A stretch of 64,000 nucleotides of DNA from Artocarpus heterophyllus. Its lineage: Eukaryota; Streptophyta; Magnoliopsida; Rosales; Moraceae. A program made the position numbers and the translations under genes. The notes under the pieces were generated by a model. That model was not told the origin of the DNA. It saw only the letters and a list, made by a program, of their open reading frames with translations, and ran no database searches. Of this stretch, positions 47,113 to 57,764 are shown in pieces. The stretch is taken from positions 40,807,779 through 40,871,778 of the forward strand of contig CM046354.1 in assembly GCA_025403435.1 (NCBI GenBank). Reading direction: 5' to 3'. The first letter of the stretch is position 1. Each line of letters begins with the position of its first letter.

Positions 47113-47521
47113 CCTTAGGCCAAAATGCTTATGTGATATGTTTTTGAAACCTATTTTATATCAACTTATTTAAGCACTTCTAAAATAGTTTAAATCATAA
47201 TTTTCACCTGCAATTTGAATTCAAAAATAACATTAAATGCAAGTATGCAATGTGAGTGTGTGCCCTTGAGCTTTCTTTTGATCATTCAATTTGAGAATTG
47301 CTCTACACTTCTAAATAAAAACTTGTAATCTTCAAGTCCATGTGAGTTCCCTTTCAAAAGATTTCTTCCATAGGCTTTCTTGAACTGTCTTCACTTGATT
47401 TCTTGAAGAGTAAGCTTAGAGACACTCAAGATAATTATTTGTTTAAAAGAATATTTTGCACATATAATAAAAATTGTATTTGTTATCATCAAAATAGCTT
47501 TGTGAAACCTTGGAGCCAACA

Positions 47522-47998
47522 ATCTCCCCCTTTTTGATGATGACAAAACAATTTTTGATTGTTTTTGAAAAATTGCAATAGCTCCCCCTTAATATGTGCA
47601 GGGAAACAAAATGTAAAAAAAAAAATTGAAAGAGCTCCCCCTGAAAAATATGCTATTCCTTTACAGTAATTTTCATTACAAATGCCAAGAAACCAATAAA
47701 GGGTTAAGACAAAAAAATCACAAGTACCACCAACCTTATATCTCCACATTAAACAATCTCCAAATGAAATATAGCAATCATCAAACATAATCATCATAAT
47801 CATCAAACATAATCAAGAACCACCATCCTTATTGCTCCACAATCAAAAATATGCATATTCTCCCCCTTTTTGTCATCAACAAAAAAATAAAGGCAATTGA
47901 TATATCAAAAGAAAATATCAAAATAGTCATTGAAAGATTGAAATTGTTATAATTCACAAACAAAGTTCATAAAATTTGCAAAGTCAAATCAAAAGAAA
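47522..47998 (-). other. Region before the E 3' LTR with repeated polypurine tracts
   Basis: The PPT next to the LTR reads AAAAAGGGGGAGATT on the minus strand. Further GGGGGAG blocks lie at about 47581-47590, 47634-47642 and 47859-47872; the last repeats the main tract with its flank. No ORF seen. Confidence 0.75.
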
Positions 47999-49108
47999 AT
48001 GAATGAACAAACATGATGAGGGATTTTATGGTTCGCTCGATGATCCTTCGCCAAAGTGCATTGGTCGAAGAAGATTGAGAATCTCTTGTTAACTGGTTTG
48101 CAAATTTGCAATGTCGACCCCCATCTTTTGCTGCTGCTCAAAGAGTAGTTGTTGATGCGAGTAAAGCCTTTGAAGAGTGATAGGCTCTTCATCATCATCT
48201 TGGCCACCTTGAACTTCAATGTTGGCCATCTCTTCTTCTTCTTCTGCTTGAGCACCTAGAGGAATGGCTCATCCACCAGCTGGCATCCATTGCCTGTGAA
48301 CTTCCTCAAATCCCATTTTGCTAATGGTTAGGACACCGAAAGCATTATGGGGTTTATAGAGAACCACGTCCTTCTCATCAGCAGTTCGCACATTAAATGA
48401 ATAAACAATTTTAGAAAGAAGCATTCCATATGGCAATCCGGCGCTTTTCTTTCCTTCAGCGACATCAATCATCCGTTGCACCAACAAGAGGGGTAAATTC
48501 ATTTTGGTACCACTAAGAAGACAATAAATAAGGTGGAGGTCAATAATCTATACTTTGTCCTTATGGCCTGCTATAGGTAAGATTTTGGTAGTGATAAGCC
48601 TATAGAGAACTCAACTCCTAGGAGGTAAAGATGTTGCATTGATTTTCCTAGGCAGATTCCCATCATCATTCTCAAAAATTACCTTAGCCATAGTTTCTTT
48701 ATCAAACATCCAGGTCTTGACTCCATAAATATCTACTCCTTCTAGGGGCATATCGAGGATTTCCCCTATTATGGTTGGGTTTAACTCCATATGTCTATGT
48801 TTCAAAGTCACATCAATTTCAAGGGGATCATATCATGCTCTAAGATTGGCATAAGACCCTTTAACAAGCCTAGGATATGTATTTTCCTTCATAAGCATAA
48901 TGTTTTTCCATCCTAGCCTATCAAACAATGGATCTATACCAAAGCTAGTAAAATCCTCAAAACAAACAAACTTTCCATCAATAATTTTCCTAGAGGAGAA
49001 GAATTTAACATATTTTTCATTTGAAAATTCCCCTAAGCTTACCTCTTTGTCGGTTTCCTTGTGAGCGACAGATTTTGTGCGCTTGAAAGGATGAGAACTT
49101 GAATCCAT
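47999..49108 (-). pseudogene. Third ORF of E, after pol (plant-transposon-protein-like)
   Basis: One minus-strand frame runs from ATG 49108 (MDSSSHPFKRTKS) to near 48000, broken by at least four stops (near 48831, 48609, 48267, 48092). Segments FSNEKYVKFFSSRKI, GIDPLFDRLGWKNI, YPRLVKGSYANL, then ISKMGFEEVHRQW and an acidic/Gln-rich tail (AEEEEEMANI, HQQLLFEQQQK) resemble the family annotated as 'putative plant transposon protein' that often travels with retrotransposons. No signal peptide or membrane segment is visible, so an envelope role is not supported. Function unknown. Confidence 0.65.
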
Positions 49109-49381
49109 TTGGAAATGCAGGAGGTAGAGCCCAAACACAAGCAGGGAACACGCGGATTTTCAGGGAAAGTGGAGAATCTTGAAAGAAAAGTGTGAGACCA
49201 CAAGGGAAATGCCAGAAAAAGTGAGGGAAAACAATGAAAATCCACAAAATTGATGAAAATTGCAAGAAAATCGATGAATGGTGGAGCGCCTGATGATTTT
49301 CGCACTTGAGGGAGGAAGGAGACAGCTGAGGAAACCAAGAAAATGAATATGAATGAGGGTTTGCTTGAGTTTGGGTATATA
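49109..49381 (-). promoter_or_regulatory. Leader-like segment and half of a palindromic TATA box before the third ORF of E
   Basis: On the minus strand a pyrimidine-rich, 270-bp segment without conserved coding precedes ATG 49108. It starts at a TATATA run at the C3 insertion point. Without C3 the point reads GGGTATATATACCC, a perfect palindrome. Directly upstream (53898-54003) is a dyad array. This resembles the array-TATA-leader layout of the LTR promoters. Confidence 0.5.
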
Positions 49382-50083
49382 TGTTAGACATGTATGCCTT
49401 AAGGAGTAAAAATGTAATACGTTTTTGGAGACATTTTTATCAATAAAGAATTTATTCATTTATATATACCAAATCTTGTCCTCTTTACATTCATATTTGT
49501 TGAATGTATAATAAGCAAACAGTAGTCTGAGACTGTCAGTCTAAACCTTAAGAATTCGGCATATGATGGACTGATTATACGGAAGACATGATTCTTAAGG
49601 TGATGGTCTAAAACATATGATCCGCAATCGAGGGAATAAAGTTGGGCGCTTTATTCATGTAAAGATTGTTATGTTGTCTATATCCCTTTTGGGAGATGGT
49701 TTGTCTTGACCATTGGAGTTAGACTCTGTGAATAGAAACATTAGTACGTTGTCATAGGTGACGATGTGTTGGATCGAGACATAAAGTGAATTGATTTGGA
49801 TTAATAATTCTGTCTTGGCAAATCGATTCACTTTAGACAGTCATTTGTATTGTATCTTAATCTGAGTAAAGATTGTTATGTTGTCTATATCCCTTTTGGG
49901 AGATGGTTTGTCTTGACCATTGGAGTTGGACTCCGTGAATAGAAACATTGGCACATTGTCATAGGTGACGATGTGTTGGATCGGGACATAAAGTAAATTG
50001 ATTTGGGTATATATGTTAGACATGTATGCCTTAAGGAGTAAAAATGTAATACGTTTTTGGAGACATTTTTATCAATAAAGAAT
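49382..50083 (+). repeat. Scrambled 5' LTR of C3
   Basis: 49382-49861 matches the first ~480 bases of the LTR. About 49864-50006 repeats LTR bases seen at 49665-49803. Then 50007-50083 repeats the flank GGGTATATA plus the first ~75 bases of the LTR and jumps into the leader end. The GGGTATATA at 50007 is host (E) flank, so the repeat arose after insertion, or in the assembly. Confidence 0.8.
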
Positions 50084-50168
50084 TGATTTTACATGATTGT
50101 GTTATCTTACTAAATTATTATACATGTTTGCTTATGTTTGGTATATGATTCTTTATTGTAGATTGAAA

Positions 50169-51050
50169 ATGTCTAAAAATGCTTTATCATCGATACTTGA
50201 CAAAAACCAATTAACCGGTGAGAACTATAACAATTGGAAACGAAACCTAGACATCGTCCTTTCCTTTAAGAAACTAAAATATTTTCTGACAACTCCTTGT
50301 CCTCCCGAGCCTACGGGAGACTCAAGTAATGAGCAATTCCAAGCGTACGACTACTGGAAAGATGCTAATGATCAGACCCGCTGCTATGTTATGGCTAGCA
50401 TGAACAACGTGCTGCAGGCTCAACATCAAGATTATGAGACTGCGAAGTAGATCTCGGATAATCTTGGGGATATGTTCGGAGGCAAGGCTATAACGAAGCG
50501 GCAAGGGGCGCTTCAGAAACTCTTAAACTATAGACAGAGACCAGGGACATCTGTAAAGGAGCACATGATGTTGGACATGGGTTACCTCGCTGAGGCTCAA
50601 ACCAATGGAGCCGACATCGATGCTGAAACTCAGATGACCATGGTCTTTGAGACTCTGTCTAAGGAATTTATTCCGTTTAGAGCTACTTTTAATTTAAGCA
50701 ATAGATGGGATATGACCTTGACAAAACTAATGAAACAATTACAGGAGTTTGAACTGCTGATCAGGGAGTCTCCTGCTGGTGGTGAGGCCAATATGGGAGC
50801 TGCTTCTGGTTCCAATCCTAACTCTGGGCATGGAAAGAAGCAACGGGCCAAGAGTGGGAAGTCTTCTATTCCTGCTGCTACCAAGAACAAGAAGAAGAAG
50901 AAGAAGAACCCAAAGAAGCTTAAGTGCTTCTTCTGTGGTAAGGTCGGGCATATAAAGAAGCATTGCAAGGACTTCCTTTCCAAGGGAGGTAGGTGTGATC
51001 TTCTATATTTAGAAACTTGTTTGGTTGAGGAATCCAGTGACATCTGGGTC
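50169..51050 (+). pseudogene. gag of C3
   Basis: The best-kept gag of the family: ATG at 50169, NWKRNLDIV where C1 and C2 have a stop, capsid core, Lys-rich stretch and knuckle CFFCGKVGHIKKHC. One stop remains, TAG near 50448, at the place shared with C1 and C2. Confidence 0.85.
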
Positions 51051-53290
51051 ATAGATTCTGGTGCAACTAATCATGTTTGTGTTTCTCTGCAGGGATTCAA
51101 AGAAATGAGAAGTCTACTACGTGAAGACTTGACGCTTCGGATGGGCGATGGATCCTTGGTCTCAGTGGAAGCAGTGGGAGATGTCCATCATTATTTTGAT
51201 AATTATAGGAATTTAATTTTGTGAGATTGTTTTTATGTTCCTAAATTTAAAAGGAATTTAATTTTTGTATCTTCTTTATTTAAAGACTCCTACGTGGTAT
51301 CTTTTAATGAAAAAGTGGTGATTCATAAAAACAAATCTGTTCTGGATGGATGCAAAATAATCTATATTTTATCAAACCTAAGATGGACTTATTGCTTAAT
51401 GTTGAGATAAATGATAATAACTTAAAAAGACTTAAAACTTCTCACTCTAATAAGACTTATCTTTGGCATTTGCGCCTTGGCCATATTAACCTGAATAGGA
51501 TTCAAAGGTTGGTAAGGGATGGACCTTTAAGTCACTTAAAGGTGGAATCTATACCTCAATGTGAATCTTGTTTGGAGGGTAAAATGACCAAAAGACCATA
51601 CGGGTCTAAGGGCAATAGGGCCGAAGGGGTTCTAGAACTTGTGCATAGTGATGTTTGCGGACCAATTAACATCCGGGCATGAGGAGGGTATGAGTACTTC
51701 GTCACTTTTATTGACAATTACTTAAGATATGGGTATGTGTACCTAATGCACCGCAAAAGCAAAACTTATGATAAGTTCAGGGAGTTTCGGGCTGAAGTGG
51801 AAAAGCAATTGGGTAGACCCATAAAGGCACTTCGATCTGATCGAGGTGGGGAATACCTTTCTGATGAGTTCTTGGGTCACTTGTTAGAGAATGGGATTTT
51901 ATCCCATTTGACTACGCCGGGCACTCCGCAGCAGAATGTCGTAGCGAAGAGAAGGAATAGGACTTTGTTGGACATGATTAGGTCCATGATGAGTTATTCA
52001 TCATTGTCTTTATCCTTTTGGGGATATGCACTACAAACCGCATGTTATCTTTTGAACAATGTGCCTTCAAAATTGGTCCCTAAAACTCCTCACGAGTTAT
52101 GGACGGGATGGAAGACATCCTTAAACCATATTTGCAGACGGCGATGTCCGGCTCATGTCCTGTTTAAGGTTCCGAATAAGTTGGAAGCACGTTCGAAAGT
52201 TTACGTGTTTGTAGGATATCCAAAAGGGACTAAAGGGGGTTATTTTTATAACCCAAAGGAAAATAAAGTTGTGGTTTCAACTAATGCAACTTTCCTTGAG
52301 GAGAGTTACATGGACGACTTTAAACCTCGAAGCAAAGTGGTGCTTGAGGAGTTAAGGGGTGATTCGTTCACTCCGGAGGTTCCGAACGAAACCATTCCGA
52401 TCGGTGTAGAAAAACCAAACAAACCTAAACAACAACCTCAGGGGCTTCGGCGTAGTGGGAGGATCGGGCGTCAACCTGAAAGGTATATGTTCAATGGGGA
52501 GGTCTTTTTGGCTGAACCAGATGAACATGACAGGGATCCTTATTCTTACGTAGAAGTCGTGGAGGATGTTGATTCAAGACTCTAGACAGAGGCCATGAAC
52601 ATAGAGATGAAGTCTATGGAGACTAATCGGGTCTGGGAGCTTGTGGATCTTCCCGAAGGGGTAAAACCCATAGGGTGTAAGTGGATCTACAAGAGGCAAA
52701 GAGGAGTGGATGGAAAGGTCGAAACCTTTAAGGCTAGACTGGTAGGTAAGGGTTATACGCAAAAGGAAGGAATCGATTATGAGGAAACCTTTTCGCCTGT
52801 AGCCATGCTTAAGTCCATCTGGATTCTCTTGTCTATAGCTGCTGCTCTCGACTACGAGATTTAGCAGATGGATGTCAAGACGGCTTTTCTGAATGGCTAT
52901 CTTGATGAGTCCATTTATATGGAACAACCAGACGGGTTTAAGGTCGCGGGTCAAGAGGGTAAGGTTTGTAAGCTACTAAAGTCTATTTATAGACTTAAGC
53001 AGGCTTCTCATTCTTGGAACATAAGATTTGATCAAGTGATCAAAACTTATGGGTTCTCACAAAATGTGGATGAACCATGTGTTTACAAACACATTAAGGA
53101 TGGGAAAGTGGTTTTTCTACTGCTCTATGTAGATGACATTCTGCTAATTGGCAATGACGGTGGGACGTTGTCATCGGTCAAATTATGGTTGATCAAGCAA
53201 TTTGACAAGAAGGACTTGGGAGAGGCTAATTTTATTCTCGGTATCCAGATCTTTCAGGATAGGAAGAACAAAATTATAGCATTGTCTCAG
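51051..53290 (+). pseudogene. pol of C3: protease, integrase and truncated RT
   Basis: Protease DSGATNHVC near 51047-51073. TGA near 51222 is shared with C2. A short deletion near 51338 (AAATCTGTTCTGG against C2 AAATCTTTTATCTGTTCTGG) shifts the frame. Integrase follows at about 51470-52080 with TPQQN kept. TAG at 52583 is shared with C2. TAG at 52863 is TGG in C1. RT keeps QMDVKTAFLNGY and YVDD near 53126. RT is cut after KNKIIALSQA and runs into LTR sequence. Confidence 0.88.
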
Positions 53291-53882
53291 GCCTGCCGAA
53301 TGACGTGGTCGGCCTGCCGAACTGGCCTGTTTGGCCTGCCAATCAGAATGTTTGGCCTCCCGATCAACGGGAGATAAGATTACATGTTTTCACGTGGATC
53401 TTATCAGATATTGATCCAAACTTGATTCTGTTTCGAGTTTTTGAGACCTAATCTGATATGGACTGACCCCAGGACCAATAGCTATAAAAAGGGGGTGAGT
53501 CTCATGATTTACTCAGAACAATTTGAGAGATTAAGAGTGATACTCTTCTAGTGAGCATCTAAAAACTCCCTGAGAGCTTTTGTTCACAAATCACGAGCAC
53601 TAGCTTTGGGTTCTCTCTATTGGTTGGAAGGAGAGTCACCGGTGGAAGAGCTGTACGTGTGAGCCCACACTCACTCTGGTTGTGGATAGAGAATAGCAAA
53701 GAAGACCAATTGGTTGAGGCTCTTCTGGAACGTTACTTCTCTGCACAGGTTGCAGAGGTTCTTCGACACACTGACGTTAGTAAGATCTGTCTAATTTATA
53801 CATATAACATGTCAAACTTGTGTTTTAGAAATTACTCTGATGGAAAATTTTTAAAATTCCGCTGCGTACTTTGTTTCCAACA
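53291..53882 (+). repeat. 3' LTR end of C3 (about 590 bp)
   Basis: Begins inside the dyad array (CT-form units to 53373), then an altered TATA box (TATAAAAAG at 53483), and ends TTTCCAACA. The fusion with RT falls in GGCC, present in both parents. Confidence 0.88.
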
Positions 53883-53897
53883 ATATATACCCTGATA

Positions 53898-54003
53898 GAT
53901 CGGCAAGCCAAACGTTCTTAGTTCGGCAGGCTGATTATTTTTATCGACAGGCCAAACTTAGCAACATTGGCAGGCTGATTCTGAACGGTCGACAGGCCGA
54001 TTG
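53898..54003 (-). repeat. Phased dyad array upstream of the third ORF of E
   Basis: Plus-strand unit starts 53898, 53921, 53942, 53965, 53987 (spacing 23, 21, 23, 22). On the coding strand of E the units have the CT form and precede the TATATATA at the C3 insertion point by about 10-115 bp. Confidence 0.85.
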
Positions 54004-54249
54004 CTGCAGTCGAGCAATCATCAAAAAATGGAAAAAAATGATGTTTTACTCAATTTAAAAACACAAACACATTTCAACACATTGTGCAAACAATTTTAAA
54101 CATAAATTAAAGTTAAATACACAACAAAACACTAAATCAACCATTGAGTTAATCAAAATACGTATTAAGTACATCAATGATCAAGCAAATGCAATTCAAA
54201 AGGATCAATGATTCCAAGTCCTCTTCTAAGATGTGAAAAACGTTCTAGT
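54004..54249 (-). other. End of E pol to the dyad array
   Basis: AT-rich, no conserved ORF. The last RNase H-like codons fade out by about 54230. Confidence 0.5.
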
Positions 54250-55974
54250 TTAAGAGGTTTATTGAAAATATCTGATAATTTTTCATTGTGCGATTGAATT
54301 CCAATGTTATATCCCCTCATTGAGCATGGTCCTGCAAAAAGTAATGTCTAATCTCTATATGCTTTGTGCATGAATGTAGAACCAGATTCTTTGACAAATT
54401 AATTGCACTAGTATTGTCACATAAAATTGGAACATGATCATAGCTTAGACCTAAATCCTTCAGTTTTTGCATCATCCAAAGGACTTGTGCACAACAACTA
54501 GCCATCAATATGTATTCCGCTTCCGCAGTAGAAAGTGCCACCATGGCTTGTTTCTTGCTAAACCATGAAACTAATGCAAAACCTAGAAAAGTGACAAGTA
54601 CCACTTGTGCTTTTCATATCAATTGTGCAACCGGCCCAATCGGCATTGAAATAACTTCGCAAGTCTATGTGTGTGCCTTTGGGATACCACAATCCTAGGT
54701 ACTTAGTACCACTCAAATATCTAAAAATGCGTTTAATGGCACTAAAGTGAGATTCCTTGGGATTTGATTGAAATCTTGCACAAACCCCTACACTAAACAT
54801 AATGTCGGGTCTACTAGTAGTCAAATATAGCAACGATCCAATCATACCTCTATATTTTGTGATGTCCACCACCTTGCCATGTTCATCTTTGTCAAGCTTG
54901 ATTGAAGAGCTCATAGGAGTTGGCATTGGCTTAAGATCCTCCATTTCGAATTGATTGAGTAGATCCTTCATATATTTGGCTTGATTCATGAAAATTCCTT
55001 CCTTTGTTTGCTTGATTTGAAGTCCAAGGAAGAAGTTTAATTCTCCCTTCATGCTCATCTCAAATTCACTATGCATACACTTAGAAAACTCTTCACATAG
55101 AGTGTGGTTAGTAGCACCAAAAATAATATCATCAACATATATTTGAACAATAACTAGATCTTCACCCTTGTTTTTGATAAATTGAGTAGTATCCGCTTTT
55201 CCAACACAAAACCATTTTTAATCAAAAATTTACTTAGTCTCTCATACCAAGCTCTAGGAGCTTGCTTTAGACCATATAAAGCTTTCTTTAATTTGAAGAC
55301 ATGATCCGGATACTAATGATTTTGAAAACCGGGTGGTTGTGCTACAAAAACTTCTTCTAAAATGTATCCATTTAAGAATGCACTTTTGACATCCATTTGA
55401 TAAAGAGTAAAACACTTGTAGCATGCAAAAGCAAGTAACATTCTAATGGATTCTAGACGAGCAACCGGTGAAAAAGTTTCTTCAAAATCAATACCTTCTT
55501 GTTGATTGAACCTTGGGCCACTAGTCTAGCCTTGTTTCTCACAACATTACCTTGCTCATCCTTTTTATTTCTAAATACCCATTTTGTCCCAATTACGGAT
55601 TGAGAACTAGGCTTAGGAACAAGTTCCCAAACTTCATTTCTTTCAAATTGATTTAGCTCTTCTTGCATTGCTAAAATCCAGAACTCATCATTTACGGCTT
55701 CTTCAAAACTTTTTGGTTCAATTTGAGAAAGAAAAGCTAAATTGTTGCAAATATTTTTAAAAGATGTTCTAGTTCTCACCCCATAAGTTGGACTATCATG
55801 AGCAATAATGTTGGTCTGAGGGTGATAAGGGTGATACCTCCAATCCTTTGGTAGAGATTGTGAAGTACCTTCTTCTTTAGGAGTTTCTTCTAGTTGTTCC
55901 TCATTCTTTGGTGAAGCTTGAATGGAGTCGTCCTTTGTATCCTTTGCATTGTTTTTTATTTCTAGATTCTTCAT
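54250..55974 (-). pseudogene. RT and RNase H of E
   Basis: Minus-strand reading: a linker with acidic residues, then the RT start ([54 protein letters not shown]), a frameshift near 55500, [13 protein letters not shown] near 55395, YVDDIIFGATN near 55130, then an open part 55076-54558 (SMKGELNFFLGLQIKQ, GSLLYLTTSRPDI). RNase H follows (STAEAEYI, DNTSAINL, KHIEIRHYF) in a shifted frame. Motifs fit Sireviruses. Several one-base shifts disable it. Confidence 0.85.
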
Positions 55975-57275
55975 TTGATTTCCAAACCTAGATCATCATT
56001 ATCTTCTATTCTATCCATAGAAGCATTAGTCTCATCAAAAACAACATGCATGGATTCTTCAACCACAAGAGTTCTTTTGTTAAATACTCTATAAGCTTTG
56101 CTAGAGGTAGAATAACCGAGAAAGATACCAACATCAGATTTTGAATCAAATTTTTCCAAATTGTCTTTGGTGTTTAAAATAAAACATTTGCAACCAAAGA
56201 CCTTGAAATAGCCGACATTGGGTTTTCTACCCTTCCAAAGCTCATATGGAGTTTTGTTCATTTTTGGTCTAATAAGAACTCTATTAATCACATAGCAAGA
56301 GGTATTCAAGGCCTCGGCCCAAAAATATTTTGGTAAACCATTTTCATTAAGCATAGTCCTAGCCATTTCTTGCAAAACTCTATTTTTCCTTTCAACAACT
56401 CCATTTTGTTGGGGTGTTCTAGGTGCCAAAAAAATATGTTCATAGCCTTTCTCATTGCAAAACAACTCAAAGGCATCACTGTTGAACTCGCCTCCATGAT
56501 CACTTCTAATGGAGGTGATCATGTAGCCTTGTTCATTTTGAACTCTTTTGCAAAATTATGAAAACATTTGTAAAGCGTCATTTTTGTTTGTTAAAAACAA
56601 AACCCATGTAAATCTTGAAAAATCATCAACTAAAACAAAAGCATATCTTTTACCACCTAGACTTGTGGTCCTAGAGGGGCCAAAAAGATCGATGTGCAAA
56701 AGTTGCAAAGGTCTAGTGATAGAAATATCGGAAATGGATTTAAAAGAAATTTTGACTTGCTTTCTGAAATGGCATGCATCACACACTTTGTCTTTTTCAA
56801 AACTTAGTTTTGGTAAACCTCTAACAATATCGGTTTTGGGAATTTTTGAAATCAAATGCATGCTTGCATGGCCAAGTCTTCTATGCCATAGCCATGATTC
56901 ATCATTTAAAGCCAAAAAGCATTGGTTTTGATTTTAATACTTTTCAATATCAATTGTATAAACATTATTGTGACAGTCACCTATAAACACCACTTCACCA
57001 TTGCAAACATTCTCAATCAAATATCTAGAAGACTCAAAGATAATCTTATACCCCTTATCACACAATAGACTAATGCTAAGCAAATTGTGTTTCAAATTAT
57101 CAACCAAGTATACATTCTCAATTAAGGTAGAGGAATTGTTACCGATATCACCTATACCAAGGATTCTTCCTTTTGCATTGTCTCCAAAGGTAACACTTCC
57201 ATCTTTCTTCTTAACAAAGTTGGAGAATAGTGATAAGTCCCCCGTCATGTGTTTTGAGCAACCGCTATCTAGGAA
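55971..57275 (-). pseudogene. Protease and integrase of E
   Basis: Protease WFLDSGCSKHMTGDL begins near 57275 with DSG intact. A stop near 56935 precedes the integrase finger (WLWHRRLGHASMHLI, CDACHF). The core contains IDLFGPSRT, a stop near 56556, then SDHGGEFNSDAFE and TPQQNGVVERKN, so the D..D..E residues are visible. GKR of the typical 'YELWKGRKPNVGYFKVFGC' block and the tail to 55971 are kept. Only a few breaks, so decay is moderate. Confidence 0.85.
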
Positions 57276-57384
57276 CCATCTTGCTTTCTCCTTGTTTGGT
57301 ACCTATAATAAAGATTCAAGTTTTGATTTTTGGTACCCACATGACCTTGGGTCCATCATTGTTAGTACTTTTGCCTTTTGGAAT

Positions 57385-57759
57385 CTACTTGGATTTCATT
57401 CCAAAATAGGCATTTTTCTTAATTGGACATGAAAAAGATGTATGTCCATCTTTGTTACAGTATGTACACACATATTTTGAACTTGTTGATGCTTTGACAA
57501 AGTAATTTTTAAAATACTTTTGTTCAATATGTGGTTTATATCCTAAACCACCTTTGTTAAAAACACATCTTTGTTCTCCAAGCATTAGTTCAAAATTTTT
57601 CTTTCCATTTGTGAAATTCAAAATCGTCTTTGTATAATCATCAACCTTTTCCTTTAAAGATGCATTTTCAATGATCAAGGAATCATGCATGTTTTTCTCA
57701 ACTTTCAAACTCTCTATCTCTTGTACAAGCATAGAAATTTTCCTTTTGAGAGAGGAGTT
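57385..57759 (-). pseudogene. gag C-terminus of E with second zinc knuckle
   Basis: Continues gag from 59781 after the solo LTR C4. Coiled-coil-like ESLKVEKNMHDSLIIENA, then CTYCNKDGHTSFSC, a CCHC knuckle, and IKKNAYF. A TAG near 57385 and shifts to 57300 separate it from the protease. Confidence 0.8.
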
Positions 57760-57764
57760 TTTGA

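Larger units (their letters stand above)
46006..47521 (-). repeat. 3' LTR of E (1516 bp)
   Basis: Minus-strand start TGTTGGCTCCAAGG at 47521, end GGGATAACA at 46006. Contains a 13-unit dyad array and a CTATAAATA box (46655-46663). Confidence 0.92.
49382..53882 (+). mobile_element. Element C3: rearranged and truncated member of copia family C
   Basis: TSD ATATA (49377-49381 and 53883-53887). The 5' LTR is broken and partly duplicated (49382-50083). The internal part starts just before gag (50084). Pol stops inside RT, fused at about 53291 to the last ~590 bases of an LTR that ends TTTCCAACA at 53882. RNase H, PPT and most of the 3' LTR are missing. Confidence 0.9.

Noticed and set aside
48611..49459. 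Plant host gene on the minus strand between C3 and the E LTR
   Set aside because: It lies inside the E boundaries (TSD AACCC), after pol and before the PPT, so it belongs to the element.
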